A DNA stretch of 34,975 nt from a virus, in the IMG/VR virus record IMGVR_UViG_3300025759_000305, positions 1 to 34,975 of that record. One strand, 5' to 3'. Shown here piece after piece: positions 24,029 to 32,174 of this stretch. The notes beneath the pieces are model-generated. The model did no database searches. It was not told where the DNA came from and saw only the letters and a program-made list of their open reading frames with translations. Position 1 is the first letter of the stretch. The number at the start of each line of letters is the position of its first letter. A program made the translations under genes and the position numbers.

Positions 24029-24209
24029 CTAAGCATTCCGGCGTTTCTGGCAATTCAGGGATACTCTCTTCATAAACAAAGTGAAGCATGTCTGATTGAA
24101 CAATCTCTATTCGATCCCTTGCCCATCTCTTAAATGATTCATTCACATTGCTGTTAATAACATTGTGAAGTCTATCAAGTTCATTGTTAAATAATTCATT
24201 TCTGTTCAT
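24021..24209 (-). CDS. Small acidic protein (62 aa)
   Basis: This is a helical N-terminus (about 1-45) followed by an acidic, Pro/Glu-rich tail (SIPELPETPECLDD). It overlaps the zinc-finger gene upstream by 14 bases and the membrane peptide downstream by 8. No family recognised. Confidence 0.55.
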   Translation of the reverse strand: MNRNELFNNELDRLHNVINSNVNESFKRWARDRIEIVQSDMLHFVYEESIPELPETPECLDD

Positions 24210-24474
24210 TTTCTATTTCCTCGCATTCTTCTAAAGCTTCTAGCGCAAGACGTCTTAAGTGTGAAGTGTTATAGGCAACCCACTTCGACCAAGAATTATG
24301 GTCTTCTGTTTTATAAATCTTTTTCAAAGCCTCACGCATGATTTTGTTTTGCTCTATAAGCTCTTTGATGTTCCCAATATCGTCCTCGCAATCTGCGCAG
24401 AAAGCTCTTTGATTATAATAGTAATGTTTTACATCGCCGCACGTAGGACAATGGATGTGTTCTTTATTGTTCAT
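24196..24474 (-). CDS. Small zinc-ribbon protein
   Basis: This 92-aa protein has two CxxC pairs (HCPTCGD at 8-14 and FCADCEDD at 25-32), forming an N-terminal zinc ribbon. The remaining two thirds are helical and charged. Such proteins are common in phage early regions and may bind nucleic acid or host proteins. Its end overlaps the next gene by 14 bases. Confidence 0.65.
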   Translation of the reverse strand: MNNKEHIHCPTCGDVKHYYYNQRAFCADCEDDIGNIKELIEQNKIMREALKKIYKTEDHNSWSKWVAYNTSHLRRLALEALEECEEIENEQK

Positions 24475-24494
24475 TATTTCCTCTCAAATCTGAA

Positions 24495-25367
24495 TTATAT
24501 TATTTCCCAGTTTATCTCTCTTTCGGTTTTATTGTTTGGGCTTAAGTCATTTACACCACAAAAACCGTTGCAATCTTGTAGCGGCTTTACTTCTCTACCC
24601 TTCATGTCATCTAGAGATTTCAACTCAGGGTAGTCGAGGTGCGGTTTTAAAAAAACCAAGTTTGCATATTTCCATTTTTTAGCTTTATCCTTAGATTTTT
24701 TTGACTGATCTTTCAGCATTGTAACTGGGACACCCTTTTGATCTGTTATATCATGTTCAACCTTCGCCATTTTTTCAAATAACTTAGGAAATTCCTTTTG
24801 TATTTTCTTCCAATACCCAATCCCACCTTGAACACAACCTGTTTTTAAACAATTATTATTGTGAAAACCCAATGAATAAGCGAGGGGGACTTCTATGCCT
24901 GCCTCTTTTAGATACTTAAAACAGTCTCCTTTGTTCATTTTTTTCTCTATAAGGGGAAATAATGGTCTTGTGTGGGGGTGATTAAGTTCTAAAGCATTGG
25001 CCCTATTTATCTCTTTTTTGCTAAACTCAAATCCGAAAACTTGATGGTTGTATTCGTTTTCTTTTTCCCATTTTTCTCTGACACGCCTTTTAAGCATATA
25101 AGAGCAAATTGCACCAGTCGCAGTATTTAAACTGTTATGCCGAAACCAAGTGTCCTCAATATTTTTATAATCATTAGATTTTAACATCTTAATATCTAAC
25201 CCATACCATTGTTCACAATCTTTAAGAAATCTATAAGTATCTAAATGCTCGTTCCCAGTGTCTAGCATAATTACTTCACAATTATTTTTACTATATTTTT
25301 CAATAGCTAACTTGCAAGCAACCGAACTTGTGACTCCTCCAGACCACCAGCAAATTATTTTTTTCAT
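24495..25367 (-). CDS. PP-loop ATPase, PAPS-reductase-like
   Basis: This 290-aa protein starts MKKIICWWSGGVTSSVACK; SGGVTSS (9-15) is the PP-loop that binds ATP pyrophosphate. It matches the adenine nucleotide alpha-hydrolase/PAPS reductase family, whose members activate or reduce sulfur compounds or modify bases. Multiple cysteines occur in the second half (CLKTGCVQGG near 170 and CNGFCG near 268), as in relatives holding iron-sulfur clusters. The four-residue overlap with the membrane protein upstream (ATGA) suggests they work together. Possible roles: DNA sulfur modification (DndC-like), tRNA thiolation, or amino-acid supply. Confidence 0.8.
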   Translation of the reverse strand: MKKIICWWSGGVTSSVACKLAIEKYSKNNCEVIMLDTGNEHLDTYRFLKDCEQWYGLDIKMLKSNDYKNIEDTWFRHNSLNTATGAICSYMLKRRVREKWEKENEYNHQVFGFEFSKKEINRANALELNHPHTRPLFPLIEKKMNKGDCFKYLKEAGIEVPLAYSLGFHNNNCLKTGCVQGGIGYWKKIQKEFPKLFEKMAKVEHDITDQKGVPVTMLKDQSKKSKDKAKKWKYANLVFLKPHLDYPELKSLDDMKGREVKPLQDCNGFCGVNDLSPNNKTEREINWEII

Positions 25368-25771
25368 ATACCCTCTTTCCTCTCAAATACATAACTAAAA
25401 AACAGCGTAAACACGCCACCATATACAACTTTAAATAATATAAAATTAAGTCCAATCATAATCCACATATTTTCATGGAAGATTGGTAAGCTGAAAAAGA
25501 AAACTGAGATAATGGCTAGTTGGAAAAAGCTAGTGTGAAAGAAATTGCTCAAATGATAAAAATCCGTAAACATAACAAGCGCAGTTGAACTTAGAGGAAA
25601 CTTCTCACCTTGTTCCTTATCACCATTTTTCCATTTGTTTTTCCAGCTAATATCGTTATTAAAAAACATCGGATTGAAGTTTTTAAAAATACTTTTACTA
25701 TAATGAAATAAAGCCTTATCGTTTCCAGCTTTGAATATCGCTGCAAGTGCTATTAATATTGTGCTAACCAT
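25364..25771 (-). CDS. Membrane protein coupled to the PP-loop enzyme
   Basis: This 135-aa protein has about three hydrophobic segments (near 1-13, 80-97 and 103-127). Between them is a polar loop rich in Phe, Asn and Lys. It overlaps the PP-loop gene by 4 bases and the upstream small gene by 8. No family recognised. Confidence 0.6.
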   Translation of the reverse strand: MVSTILIALAAIFKAGNDKALFHYSKSIFKNFNPMFFNNDISWKNKWKNGDKEQGEKFPLSSTALVMFTDFYHLSNFFHTSFFQLAIISVFFFSLPIFHENMWIMIGLNFILFKVVYGGVFTLFFSYVFERKEGI

Positions 25772-25958
25772 CTTTTAACTCTTTTATTACTTGGTATTCT
25801 TTTTTTATTTGATCGTCGTAGCCGGTCAAATCATACCCTCCCCAATTGTCCACACCATTACATTCGAGAATATCTAATTTAATGTCTCGACAAATTAAAG
25901 CAAAATATTCTTTCTTACTAATAGTAATTTTCTCATTTGCATCAAATTCAAATTTCAT
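25764..25958 (-). CDS. Small acidic protein (64 aa)
   Basis: A strong ribosome binding site (AAGGAGG) precedes the ATG at 25958. The protein is mixed alpha/beta and acidic (MKFEFDANEKITISKKEYFA...). It overlaps the membrane protein start. No recognised family. Confidence 0.65.
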   Translation of the reverse strand: MKFEFDANEKITISKKEYFALICRDIKLDILECNGVDNWGGYDLTGYDDQIKKEYQVIKELKDG

Positions 25959-25987
25959 AAAACCTCCTTAATATTGTGCTAGTCATT

Positions 25988-26119
25988 TTAAAGCCACCCT
26001 ATAAAGTCAGAGCAATTCGTTAAAGAGTAAAAAGAGGGTTCTGGGTCTCTGTAATCTGCTAACCAAGACCAATTCCCATTCTCATATTTATCGATAATAA
26101 ATATGAAGTTTTGGACATA
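25988..26119 (-). CDS. Possible small protein (43 aa)
   Basis: The ORF from ATG 26119 reads MSKTSYFIIDKYENGNWSW then LADYRDPEPSFYSLTNCSDF and ends IGWL. The sequence is rich in aromatic and polar residues and looks protein-like, with no other gene over it. No good ribosome binding site lies at normal spacing, so the call is tentative. Confidence 0.45.
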   Translation of the reverse strand, partial: YVQNFIFIIDKYENGNWSWLADYRDPEPSFYSLTNCSDFIGWL

Positions 26120-26145
26120 GTTATAAAATATCAAAACAAACTCCT

Positions 26146-26250
26146 CAACCATTCAAGCAATTGCCCATCATATTGCTGATTGAAAAATACTACTGCTAAA
26201 AGCAAAATAGTGGTGAATAAAATAAAAGTGCTTATTCTTTCAATTGTCAT
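26146..26250 (-). CDS. Tiny membrane peptide (34 aa)
   Basis: The ATG at 26250 overlaps the stop of the upstream 61-aa gene (ATGA), a common coupling arrangement in this genome. Residues about 8-23 are hydrophobic (TFILFTTILLLAVVFF). GGGGAG lies just before the ATG. Function unknown. Confidence 0.5.
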
Positions 26251-26432
26251 AGTCTCCCCAATAAGCTCACTCTTAGAACTAAGTCAAATGGACCTAAAGA
26301 AAGATGAGGGTTAAGTGCGAAGTTACCTGAAACTCTATCATTAACAACACGTATTTCACTCAAAACTAATTCGTTGTTTTTATAAACTTCGTAATAAATA
26401 ACCCACGCATGTAAGTTTGTATCAGTTATCAT
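26247..26432 (-). CDS. Small protein (61 aa)
   Basis: This short, beta-rich protein (MITDTNLHAWVIYYEVYK...) has no recognised family. It overlaps the upstream Cys-containing gene by 11 bases and the membrane peptide downstream by 4. Gene order and overlaps support it. Confidence 0.55.
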   Translation of the reverse strand: MITDTNLHAWVIYYEVYKNNELVLSEIRVVNDRVSGNFALNPHLSLGPFDLVLRVSLLGRL

Positions 26433-26607
26433 TTAAAAACTCCAAAACATTCATTACTGCTTTTTCTATCTCTTCGCTAGTCGGTAAGATTGTTCTACAT
26501 GAAACAAGTTTATTATGATGGTTATCACATTGCTTGCACCACTCATCGTTATCCTTATTGTTAACATATGAAATCGATACTTGTTTCAATTTCTTTTTTC
26601 CTGCCAT
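26422..26607 (-). CDS. Small Cys/His protein (61 aa)
   Basis: I choose the ATG at 26607 (MAGKKKLKQVSISYVNN) because AAGG lies 8 bases before it; a longer frame from 26658 exists without a site. CKQC, HH and a later Cys suggest a small zinc-binding domain. It begins inside the end of the exonuclease gene. No family recognised. Confidence 0.55.
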   Translation of the reverse strand: MAGKKKLKQVSISYVNNKDNDEWCKQCDNHHNKLVSCRTILPTSEEIEKAVMNVLEFLNDN

Positions 26608-27154
26608 TATAAAACCTTTTGAATAATTCAAAGCAAGCTTTAGTGTCTGACTCTGCATTGTGATGATTTAACTCTATGTCGAAATATTCACAACACTTAT
26701 CGAGACTCAATTTTTTCTTCTCTTCTTTTTTAAGTTTACCATATTTATAAACTAGATCATAAGTGGATATACACCATTTAAAAGTTCTATTAAATTCCAT
26801 TTCCATATTAGCTAGGTAGCATTCAATAGAAAGGAAGCCATAGTCGAAGTACCCAAGAGCTTTTCGACTATGGCAGACCATTATGGAATCATCAGGGATA
26901 AAATTGAGTAGTAATTCTAATTGTGGATGCTTTAATGGATGTTTACGAGCTTCCTCAATTGTTATCCCATGAATCTTATATGCCTTATGATAATCAGGCC
27001 TAAATTTGGTTGGCTTAAATTTAAAACCTTTTTCATCAAGCGTTTTCTCACCATCTGTTAAAATAACATAAGCAGTTAGTAGCTCATGTTTACCTGGAGT
27101 AAATCCCGTCGTTTCTAGGTCGATGACACTAAAAAGGTATTGAGTCACCTTCAT
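26561..27154 (-). CDS. DnaQ-like 3'-5' exonuclease (DEDDh)
   Basis: This 197-aa protein has ExoI VIDLETTG (D12, E14), an ExoII-like segment near D104 (ALGYFDYGF), and ExoIII HHNAESD (H165, D170). This is the full DEDDh set of proofreading or RNase T-like exonucleases, which remove nucleotides from 3' ends using two metal ions. It overlaps the SSB gene by 26 bases. In this cluster it probably serves recombination or end processing, since no DNA polymerase is present. Confidence 0.85.
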   Translation of the reverse strand: MKVTQYLFSVIDLETTGFTPGKHELLTAYVILTDGEKTLDEKGFKFKPTKFRPDYHKAYKIHGITIEEARKHPLKHPQLELLLNFIPDDSIMVCHSRKALGYFDYGFLSIECYLANMEMEFNRTFKWCISTYDLVYKYGKLKKEEKKKLSLDKCCEYFDIELNHHNAESDTKACFELFKRFYNGRKKEIETSIDFIC

Positions 27155-27611
27155 ATCCTGCGCTACTTTGAGGTGAATGAGAGCCTCCTAAATAGCCTTC
27201 TTTTTTCTTAGCCTCAATTAGCTTATAAGGCTTAAAGTAGTAGATTGAGTTTTTCTCAACACCCTCTTTAGTCTTATAAGTAGATACCTGAATATTGCAT
27301 TGCTTATTAACAAATGATGCTTCATCAAGCTTGTTATCGTTGGTGGGAATGGAAAAAGCAGCTGCCATTCTTTTAACTCTATTAATTGCTTTCAATCTTA
27401 AAGCTTCATCTTTTGTATTTAAGTCATATTGAGCAAATAACACTCTATTTTTATACGTTGGTCCTGTGATTCTTACTTGATAGCTTAAAACTTTATGAGT
27501 CTTTTCATAGTTATCTTTCCACTCAAGTTTCTCAACTAAAGCATTGTATTCACCTTCTGGGATTACATCATAGCCAGTCTCAATATCGTCAGATCCGGTT
27601 AAATCAATCAT
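27129..27611 (-). CDS. Single-stranded DNA-binding protein (DUF669-like)
   Basis: This 160-aa protein has an OB-fold-like beta core (about 18-125; PEGEYNALVEKLEW...LSYQVRITGPTYKNRVLF). Its C-terminus ends in GDSIPF, matching the acidic DDDIPF-type tip by which SSBs recruit partner proteins. Phage SSBs of the DUF669 type commonly neighbour Sak4-like ATPases, as here. A disordered Gly/Ser linker precedes the tip. An AGGAGG site lies just before the ATG. Confidence 0.8.
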   Translation of the reverse strand: MIDLTGSDDIETGYDVIPEGEYNALVEKLEWKDNYEKTHKVLSYQVRITGPTYKNRVLFAQYDLNTKDEALRLKAINRVKRMAAAFSIPTNDNKLDEASFVNKQCNIQVSTYKTKEGVEKNSIYYFKPYKLIEAKKKEGYLGGSHSPQSSAGYEGDSIPF

Positions 27612-27622
27612 AAAACACCCTC

Positions 27623-28162
27623 CTATTTAACGTGCTTCCACGTTCTATTTTTTATTATGTCACACAAGGTAGCCTCAGTTACTGAGTATATCTGAGATAA
27701 TTCCCTGTAGGTTACCTTGGTTCTCATTTTTAATTTTCTAATATCTCTCACCATTTCATCATCCAGCTTTCTATGAGGATGATCCTCACCTCTGGCTACA
27801 TTGCCATTTTGCAAACCATTTTCCCATGCATGTAATTGGTTTTCTCTATTATCACACCACTCTAAATTTTCAACTCTGTTATCTTTTTTATTGCCATTTA
27901 TATGATTAACTTGAGGTTTGCCATTCGGATTTTCTATAAAGGCTATTGCTACTAACCTGTGGACTTTAAGTGTTTTTTTCTTACTATTTTTAGATAAGTA
28001 AACACGCTCATAGCTTTTTTTGGTGATAGCTTTCTTTAACTTTATTCTTTTAAAACTGGCGATTCGACCATCTTTATAAGTTATATCTTTATGAGAATAA
28101 ACATCTCCATTGGATGAAACGCTGTAGTGACCCTCGTAACCTTTTACTGGAAGAATTTTCAC
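27623..28162 (-). CDS. HNH homing endonuclease (NUMOD4-HNH)
   Basis: This 179-aa enzyme has an N-terminal NUMOD4-like segment (VKGYEGHYSVSSNGDVYS, about 6-23). An HNH core follows at about 67-112 (VHRLVAIAFIENP...VNHINGNKKDNRVENLEW). A C-terminal helix-turn-helix is at about 130-175 (HRKLDDEMVRDI...TYRELSQIYSV). This is a free-standing homing endonuclease, inserted between SSB and the Sak4-like ATPase. Its stop and start overlap or abut neighbours closely. It spreads its own gene by cutting related genomes; it may also serve the endonuclease-free capsid intron in trans (speculative). Confidence 0.9.
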   Translation of the reverse strand: MKILPVKGYEGHYSVSSNGDVYSHKDITYKDGRIASFKRIKLKKAITKKSYERVYLSKNSKKKTLKVHRLVAIAFIENPNGKPQVNHINGNKKDNRVENLEWCDNRENQLHAWENGLQNGNVARGEDHPHRKLDDEMVRDIRKLKMRTKVTYRELSQIYSVTEATLCDIIKNRTWKHVK

Positions 28163-28818
28163 GCAAAAACCTTTTTTAATATTTCACAAAAATCAGGTTT
28201 TTCATAAAGGTCTAACTTACCTGAGCGATCTTTACATATATATCCTTCAACTGGCTGAGTTAAAAAAGCTCTTATTTTTTCCCCATCCTCTTTTTCAATT
28301 ACCTGTAGACTAAAAACAAAATCAAAGAATGCCGGTAGCTTTTTAGAGAGCTGTCCTTGAACATCAGGGACATTAAACCTACGACCCAAATTATCCTCTG
28401 TTGTTTTTTCCAAACAAGTGAAGACAACATTTTTATTTAAATCTCTAGTAAATTTTATAAATTTAGTTAGTGAGTCACCAAAGTATCCCCATTTTTTTAA
28501 TGCTTGCCTGTCGTCGGGATAAACTGACTGGGCTTCCTCTAAAAACATTGAAGCTATTTCAGTTAATGAATCAAAGGCTATATTGTCATACTCGCTAATG
28601 TCATTTGATACAAGTAGTTTACGAATATCACTCAGTGAACTAGGTTCCACATAATCTATATTAAAATCTTTTAAAGACAATAGGCCCGACTCTTTTGAAA
28701 CGATTAAAGTTTTATTTGGAAGGGTTGATATGGCCGTTGTTTTACCACTGCCGCTTGATGAGTATATTAAAACATTCAGTTTAGTTGGTTGAATATCTTT
28801 AGTTGATTTAACTTTCAT
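28159..28818 (-). CDS. Sak4-like RecA-fold ATPase (AAA_24)
   Basis: I use the ATG at 28818 (MKVKSTKDIQPTKLNV), with AAGGAG 5 bases before it. A longer frame adds a hydrophobic, unlikely N-terminus. The 219-aa protein has Walker A SSSGSGKTT (20-28) and Walker B IAFDS (80-84). Size and neighbours (SSB, exonuclease) match Sak4-type phage annealing/recombination ATPases, which work with SSB to pair single strands. It is the first gene of the leftward operon. Confidence 0.8.
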   Translation of the reverse strand: MKVKSTKDIQPTKLNVLIYSSSGSGKTTAISTLPNKTLIVSKESGLLSLKDFNIDYVEPSSLSDIRKLLVSNDISEYDNIAFDSLTEIASMFLEEAQSVYPDDRQALKKWGYFGDSLTKFIKFTRDLNKNVVFTCLEKTTEDNLGRRFNVPDVQGQLSKKLPAFFDFVFSLQVIEKEDGEKIRAFLTQPVEGYICKDRSGKLDLYEKPDFCEILKKVFA

Positions 28819-29071
28819 GAAACTCCTTAGTAAATAATTAACAGGTGAAATTTTTATATAGATTAAAAAATAGAAAAGCAAGCAAAAAAAAGAGGGGAAA
28901 TACATCCCCTCTTTAAAACCTGCTAATCTTTACAAAGAAGCAAAGACTATGTAATTTCTTCAGTGTTACCAAAAGAATTTACATTGAAACCTAAATAGCA
29001 ACCCCACGCTAAAAAATCAACTTAAATTCTTTTTGAACTACCTAAAATATAAATCTTACAAAGGAGAGGTT
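28819..29071. other. Divergent early control region
   Basis: This 253-base AT-rich gap separates the leftward recombination operon from the rightward replication operon. It holds the leftward terminator at 28884-28914, AT-rich stretches suitable for promoters on both strands (for example TTGCTT and TATATA on the minus strand between 28880 and 28845), and strong ribosome binding sites at both edges. No repeated operator is visible. Confidence 0.5.
28884..28914 (-). terminator. Leftward rho-independent terminator or attenuator
   Basis: AAAGAGGGG (28889-28897) and CCCCTCTTT (28906-28914) form a perfect 9-bp stem with an 8-base loop. On the minus strand it is followed by a T-run (28891-28884). 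It lies upstream of the Sak4-like gene. It would stop leftward transcripts started in 28915-29071, so it may act as an attenuator or keep the two operons apart. Confidence 0.7.
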
Positions 29072-29326
29072 ATGCAAATTATCGACAAACTTATTCAAAC
29101 AAACTGTTTTAATAAAGAAGAACAGCTTCTACTACTGGCCATTAAAGCCTGTGAACTAGAGGAATGTGGGGGACCAGTATCGCAAGTTGTTTACAGTGGT
29201 AAAATGCCTGGGTTTGAAAATATCGATGTTATTCAAACGCTAAGTAGATTCGTTAAAGATAAGCACATAGATAGATATATTATAGAATCTCGCGGCGAGG
29301 ACGCTATCATAACCATCTACCCTTAG
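29072..29326 (+). CDS. Small helical protein opening the replication operon
   Basis: The start is ATG 29072, with a strong GGAGAGG site 2-3 bases before it; a TTG at 29033 lacks one. The 84-aa protein has a helical first half (LIQTNCFNKEEQLLLLAIKA) and a beta-like second half. It could be a small winged-helix regulator, but no family is certain. It leads the replication operon. Confidence 0.6.
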   Translation: MQIIDKLIQTNCFNKEEQLLLLAIKACELEECGGPVSQVVYSGKMPGFENIDVIQTLSRFVKDKHIDRYIIESRGEDAIITIYP

Positions 29327-29335
29327 GAGATAAAA

Positions 29336-30079
29336 ATGCCAAAAAAAACAAGCAGTAGAAACAATCAAGAACTAGAAAACCATTGGTTTAAGCACCCAGT
29401 CAACCTTAGAGCTATGCCGCAGTTAGTAGAATTAGTTCAAGGAAAAAACAAAAATAAAAAGCTTTTTGCTGATTTTTATATCATTTTAGAGCTGTTTTTT
29501 GATCGACCACACAGCAAAAACAGCAAAGTTTTAAAGATACATTCAGCAAAATTACGTCAAGAATTGGGCTTGACGCAAGCATCATTGATCAAAAACTTGC
29601 AAAAATTAGAGCGTTTTACGTTAATTTTTTACGAAATTGACAATTTTTTGGTCTCGTTGCGGTTGGCAAAGTCTATGGAATTATTGATTTTCGATAATAC
29701 AGAAAGAGAAGAAAGAATAGAGTATAATAGAGGAGAGGAGAATAAAGAAGAGAGACAAGATAGAAGCTATTCTTCTTCTTCTTTTCCTCCCCCCCCTGAC
29801 CACACTAGTCAAGAAATAACAGAATTATGGGATGAGAGTTATTTGAAACTTTATTCTGAGGAGTTTCTTCGGAAGTATTGGCATAGTGCAAAAGAGTTTT
29901 ACATAAAATCAAAAATGAAAAAGCCATTTAAAGCCTTTATGCTAGATTCATTTTCCAGAACAAAAGAAAAATTTGGGGATCCTAATTTTAGACCTAATGG
30001 GGGCAGATTGACTGAAGCCGAGCTAGAAGTAGCAAGATTAGGAGATGAATTATTTAAAAACGCAAGGAGTATTGAATGA
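29336..30079 (+). CDS. Replication protein with winged-helix-like N-terminus
   Basis: This 247-aa protein has a helix-turn-helix-like region at about 45-100 (KLRQELGLTQASLIKNLQKLE), a charged low-complexity linker (about 122-155), and a C-terminal helical domain. This layout recalls phage O-type initiators or helicase loaders with a DNA-binding N-domain. It precedes the helicase and primase genes. The linker DNA switches from purine-rich (29700-29765) to pyrimidine-rich (29770-29800), which might mark an origin, though no iterons are visible. Confidence 0.65.
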   Translation: MPKKTSSRNNQELENHWFKHPVNLRAMPQLVELVQGKNKNKKLFADFYIILELFFDRPHSKNSKVLKIHSAKLRQELGLTQASLIKNLQKLERFTLIFYEIDNFLVSLRLAKSMELLIFDNTEREERIEYNRGEENKEERQDRSYSSSSFPPPPDHTSQEITELWDESYLKLYSEEFLRKYWHSAKEFYIKSKMKKPFKAFMLDSFSRTKEKFGDPNFRPNGGRLTEAELEVARLGDELFKNARSIE

Positions 30080-30933
30080 GTTTGTTTAGTGATTTCTTTT
30101 ATACCGATGATAAAACTCTTGATGCTCCAAAGGAGTTAACGGATAGGGTAGTACAAGAATATGAGTCTAGCCCTTATGGATACACTCAATTTAATTTCCT
30201 TAATGACCATAGATCACTTAGACCTGGGAAAAAGCATTTGCTTATAGGAACTACAGGAACAGGTAAAACAACATTAACTAGATCAGTTATTTTCCAATTA
30301 GCCAAAGGAGCTAAAATACTTTGGTATTCAACTGAAGAATCCTTTGATGATATGGTTTATATGATGTCAAAAGCTGATATAGGGCAAGATGAAAGATCCA
30401 AGATTCATTTTAGACATGAGATGGAAGCTGACAAGTGGATTAATGAGAACGAAAGTAGTTTATCCAATTATCTAGCTGATGCAGTTACAAGAACTAAAAG
30501 TGAAATTATTGTTTTTGATAATTTAACTACTAGTAAGTTTTATAGTGGGAACATTGATGTTATTGTCAAAATGTTTGATGAGCTATCAACTGTTGTTAAA
30601 AGATTAAATGTCCCGATAATAATAATTGCCCATACTGCCAGTGGGGTTAAAGATATGCAGTCAGAGCTTTTTACTGGAGATGATATTAAGGGCCCTAAAA
30701 TTGTTTCAAATAGATGCGAGTATGTTTATGCTTATCAACTTATAACTTACATGAAAGATGAAGGCGAGCATAAGCAGGGGATTGTTAGGATATTAAAATC
30801 AAGAATAGGGGGAGCCTCTAACAGTGTTTATGCTTTAACTTATAACCATAAAGAAAATAGTTACCTCAATGACATTAAAATAACCTTTGAGCAGTTCAAA
30901 GGATTTTATGAAAAAAGGATTAAGCTTAAATGA
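30076..30933 (+). CDS. DnaB-like RecA-fold helicase/ATPase
   Basis: This 285-aa protein has Walker A GTTGTGKTT (58-66), a following STEES segment (85-89), Walker B IIVFDNLTT (D148) and a C-terminal KSRIGG segment near 250. This is the RecA-like core of DnaB-family replicative helicases without the usual N-terminal domain. It overlaps both neighbours by 4 bases. It probably unwinds the fork for the adjacent primase, although it could be a non-hexameric RecA-like ATPase. Confidence 0.8.
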   Translation: MSLFSDFFYTDDKTLDAPKELTDRVVQEYESSPYGYTQFNFLNDHRSLRPGKKHLLIGTTGTGKTTLTRSVIFQLAKGAKILWYSTEESFDDMVYMMSKADIGQDERSKIHFRHEMEADKWINENESSLSNYLADAVTRTKSEIIVFDNLTTSKFYSGNIDVIVKMFDELSTVVKRLNVPIIIIAHTASGVKDMQSELFTGDDIKGPKIVSNRCEYVYAYQLITYMKDEGEHKQGIVRILKSRIGGASNSVYALTYNHKENSYLNDIKITFEQFKGFYEKRIKLK

Positions 30934-31778
30934 AAGTAGCAATCCATGATTGGAATAGAGAGTGCCCCGTTATTCAAATTAAAAACAAAGACCATGCTAA
31001 AGAATTAAATAAAGATGGTTACGCTATTTACCAAACAGTAAATACTTTTGAAGAGTATAGAAGAGAGACTCATCTTAAAAAGCTTAATTATTTTTATGTG
31101 GAGTTTGATGATTGCAATAAATTAGATCAAGCTATGAGGTTAAAGCCTTTTTTAGAGCCTACAAAAATAATTGAATCAAAAGCGGGTTATCATGTTTATT
31201 GGGAAATTGAGGATGATCTAGTAAAGAATGAGGGAAAGGATAGGGCAATAATTATTTACAAAGCAATTCTAAACCAAATGGTTTATCACTTTAACTCTGA
31301 TGATGCTGTTAAGGATGTAACTAGGATTCTTAGAGTGCCAGGGTATTATCATCAAAAGAATCCTGAGGACCCATTCATGATAAAAAAAGTTTATCAATCA
31401 AAAGCAAAATATCTTTCTCATCAGTTTTTAACTTGCCTTAAACCTTTGCCAATTAAGAAAAAGAAAAAGCCAACAGCAAAAGATGATAATGCATCAACAG
31501 AGTTTTGGGATAAAGCTCACAAATTTGATGTCTATGAAGGATTAAGAAGAATATCAGGCGCACCTGAGTTAGGGGGAGAGGTTATTGAAGTTAAAAATAA
31601 TCAAATATGGGTTAACAATAAACCAACAGCAAACTGGATTGATGATGATGGGTTCATTGGCTCACATGGTGGAGGAGGTCCAAACCTTAGTACATGGATT
31701 AAATGGTACACAGGAAGTTGGGGAGAGACCTATAAAATATTAGTTAAATATATACCTGAATTAAATGTTGACACCTAA
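30930..31778 (+). CDS. Archaeo-eukaryotic-type primase (AEP)
   Basis: This 282-aa protein contains the AEP catalytic series: YVEFDD (56-61, metal-binding acids), SKAGYHVYW (83-91) and TRILRVPGYYHQK (131-143). The linker 175-187 is lysine-rich. The C-terminal domain has a DDDGF and a GGGGPN segment and may bind DNA or the helicase. It would make primers, and perhaps extend them, for phage replication. It overlaps the helicase gene by 4 bases. Confidence 0.8.
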   Translation: MKVAIHDWNRECPVIQIKNKDHAKELNKDGYAIYQTVNTFEEYRRETHLKKLNYFYVEFDDCNKLDQAMRLKPFLEPTKIIESKAGYHVYWEIEDDLVKNEGKDRAIIIYKAILNQMVYHFNSDDAVKDVTRILRVPGYYHQKNPEDPFMIKKVYQSKAKYLSHQFLTCLKPLPIKKKKKPTAKDDNASTEFWDKAHKFDVYEGLRRISGAPELGGEVIEVKNNQIWVNNKPTANWIDDDGFIGSHGGGGPNLSTWIKWYTGSWGETYKILVKYIPELNVDT

Positions 31779-31853
31779 AAGCTAGTTTAATAAAAGTCCT
31801 CTGTGCAGAGATGCCAATTTAATTATTATTATTCAGATTACAAAGGAGGATTT

Positions 31854-32174
31854 ATGCTATTAAAGATAGTTGAAAATAAATCACAACAATTTTCATTCAC
31901 AGTTAAAGAAGTCTGTGCCTTTGCTAATGCAGACAAACCAATTGATCCAAAAATAATATTAAATATGTTATCTCCACCAGATCCATTTGAGCCAGATGAT
32001 GAGTTTATTAGGAACGACAAGCTAGATGAATTTGGTATGGGGACCACAATTTTTTTAACCGATATCCCTATAAAAAAATGCTACTGCATAACCAATGAAG
32101 GATTTAGAATAATCAACTTTACTGGTACTGCTTATGTAGTTACGGATAACGGTGACACCATTAATAAATTCTAA
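31854..32174 (+). CDS. Small protein of unknown function (106 aa)
   Basis: The start is ATG 31854, with AAAGGAGG just before it; a longer frame from 31803 has no site. The protein is mixed alpha/beta, with an acidic Pro-rich middle (PPDPFEPDDEF). No family recognised. It follows the primase by 75 bases and precedes the HNH-type gene. Confidence 0.65.
   Translation: MLLKIVENKSQQFSFTVKEVCAFANADKPIDPKIILNMLSPPDPFEPDDEFIRNDKLDEFGMGTTIFLTDIPIKKCYCITNEGFRIINFTGTAYVVTDNGDTINKF

Noticed and set aside
28819-28905. N-terminal extension of the Sak4-like protein
   Set aside because: It adds a hydrophobic stretch unlike the family, and ATG 28818 has a strong AAGGAG site.
29690-29800. Replication origin in the purine/pyrimidine tract
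   Set aside because: The strand asymmetry reflects a Glu/Arg and Ser/Pro linker; no iterons or repeated boxes were seen, so I do not list it as an origin.
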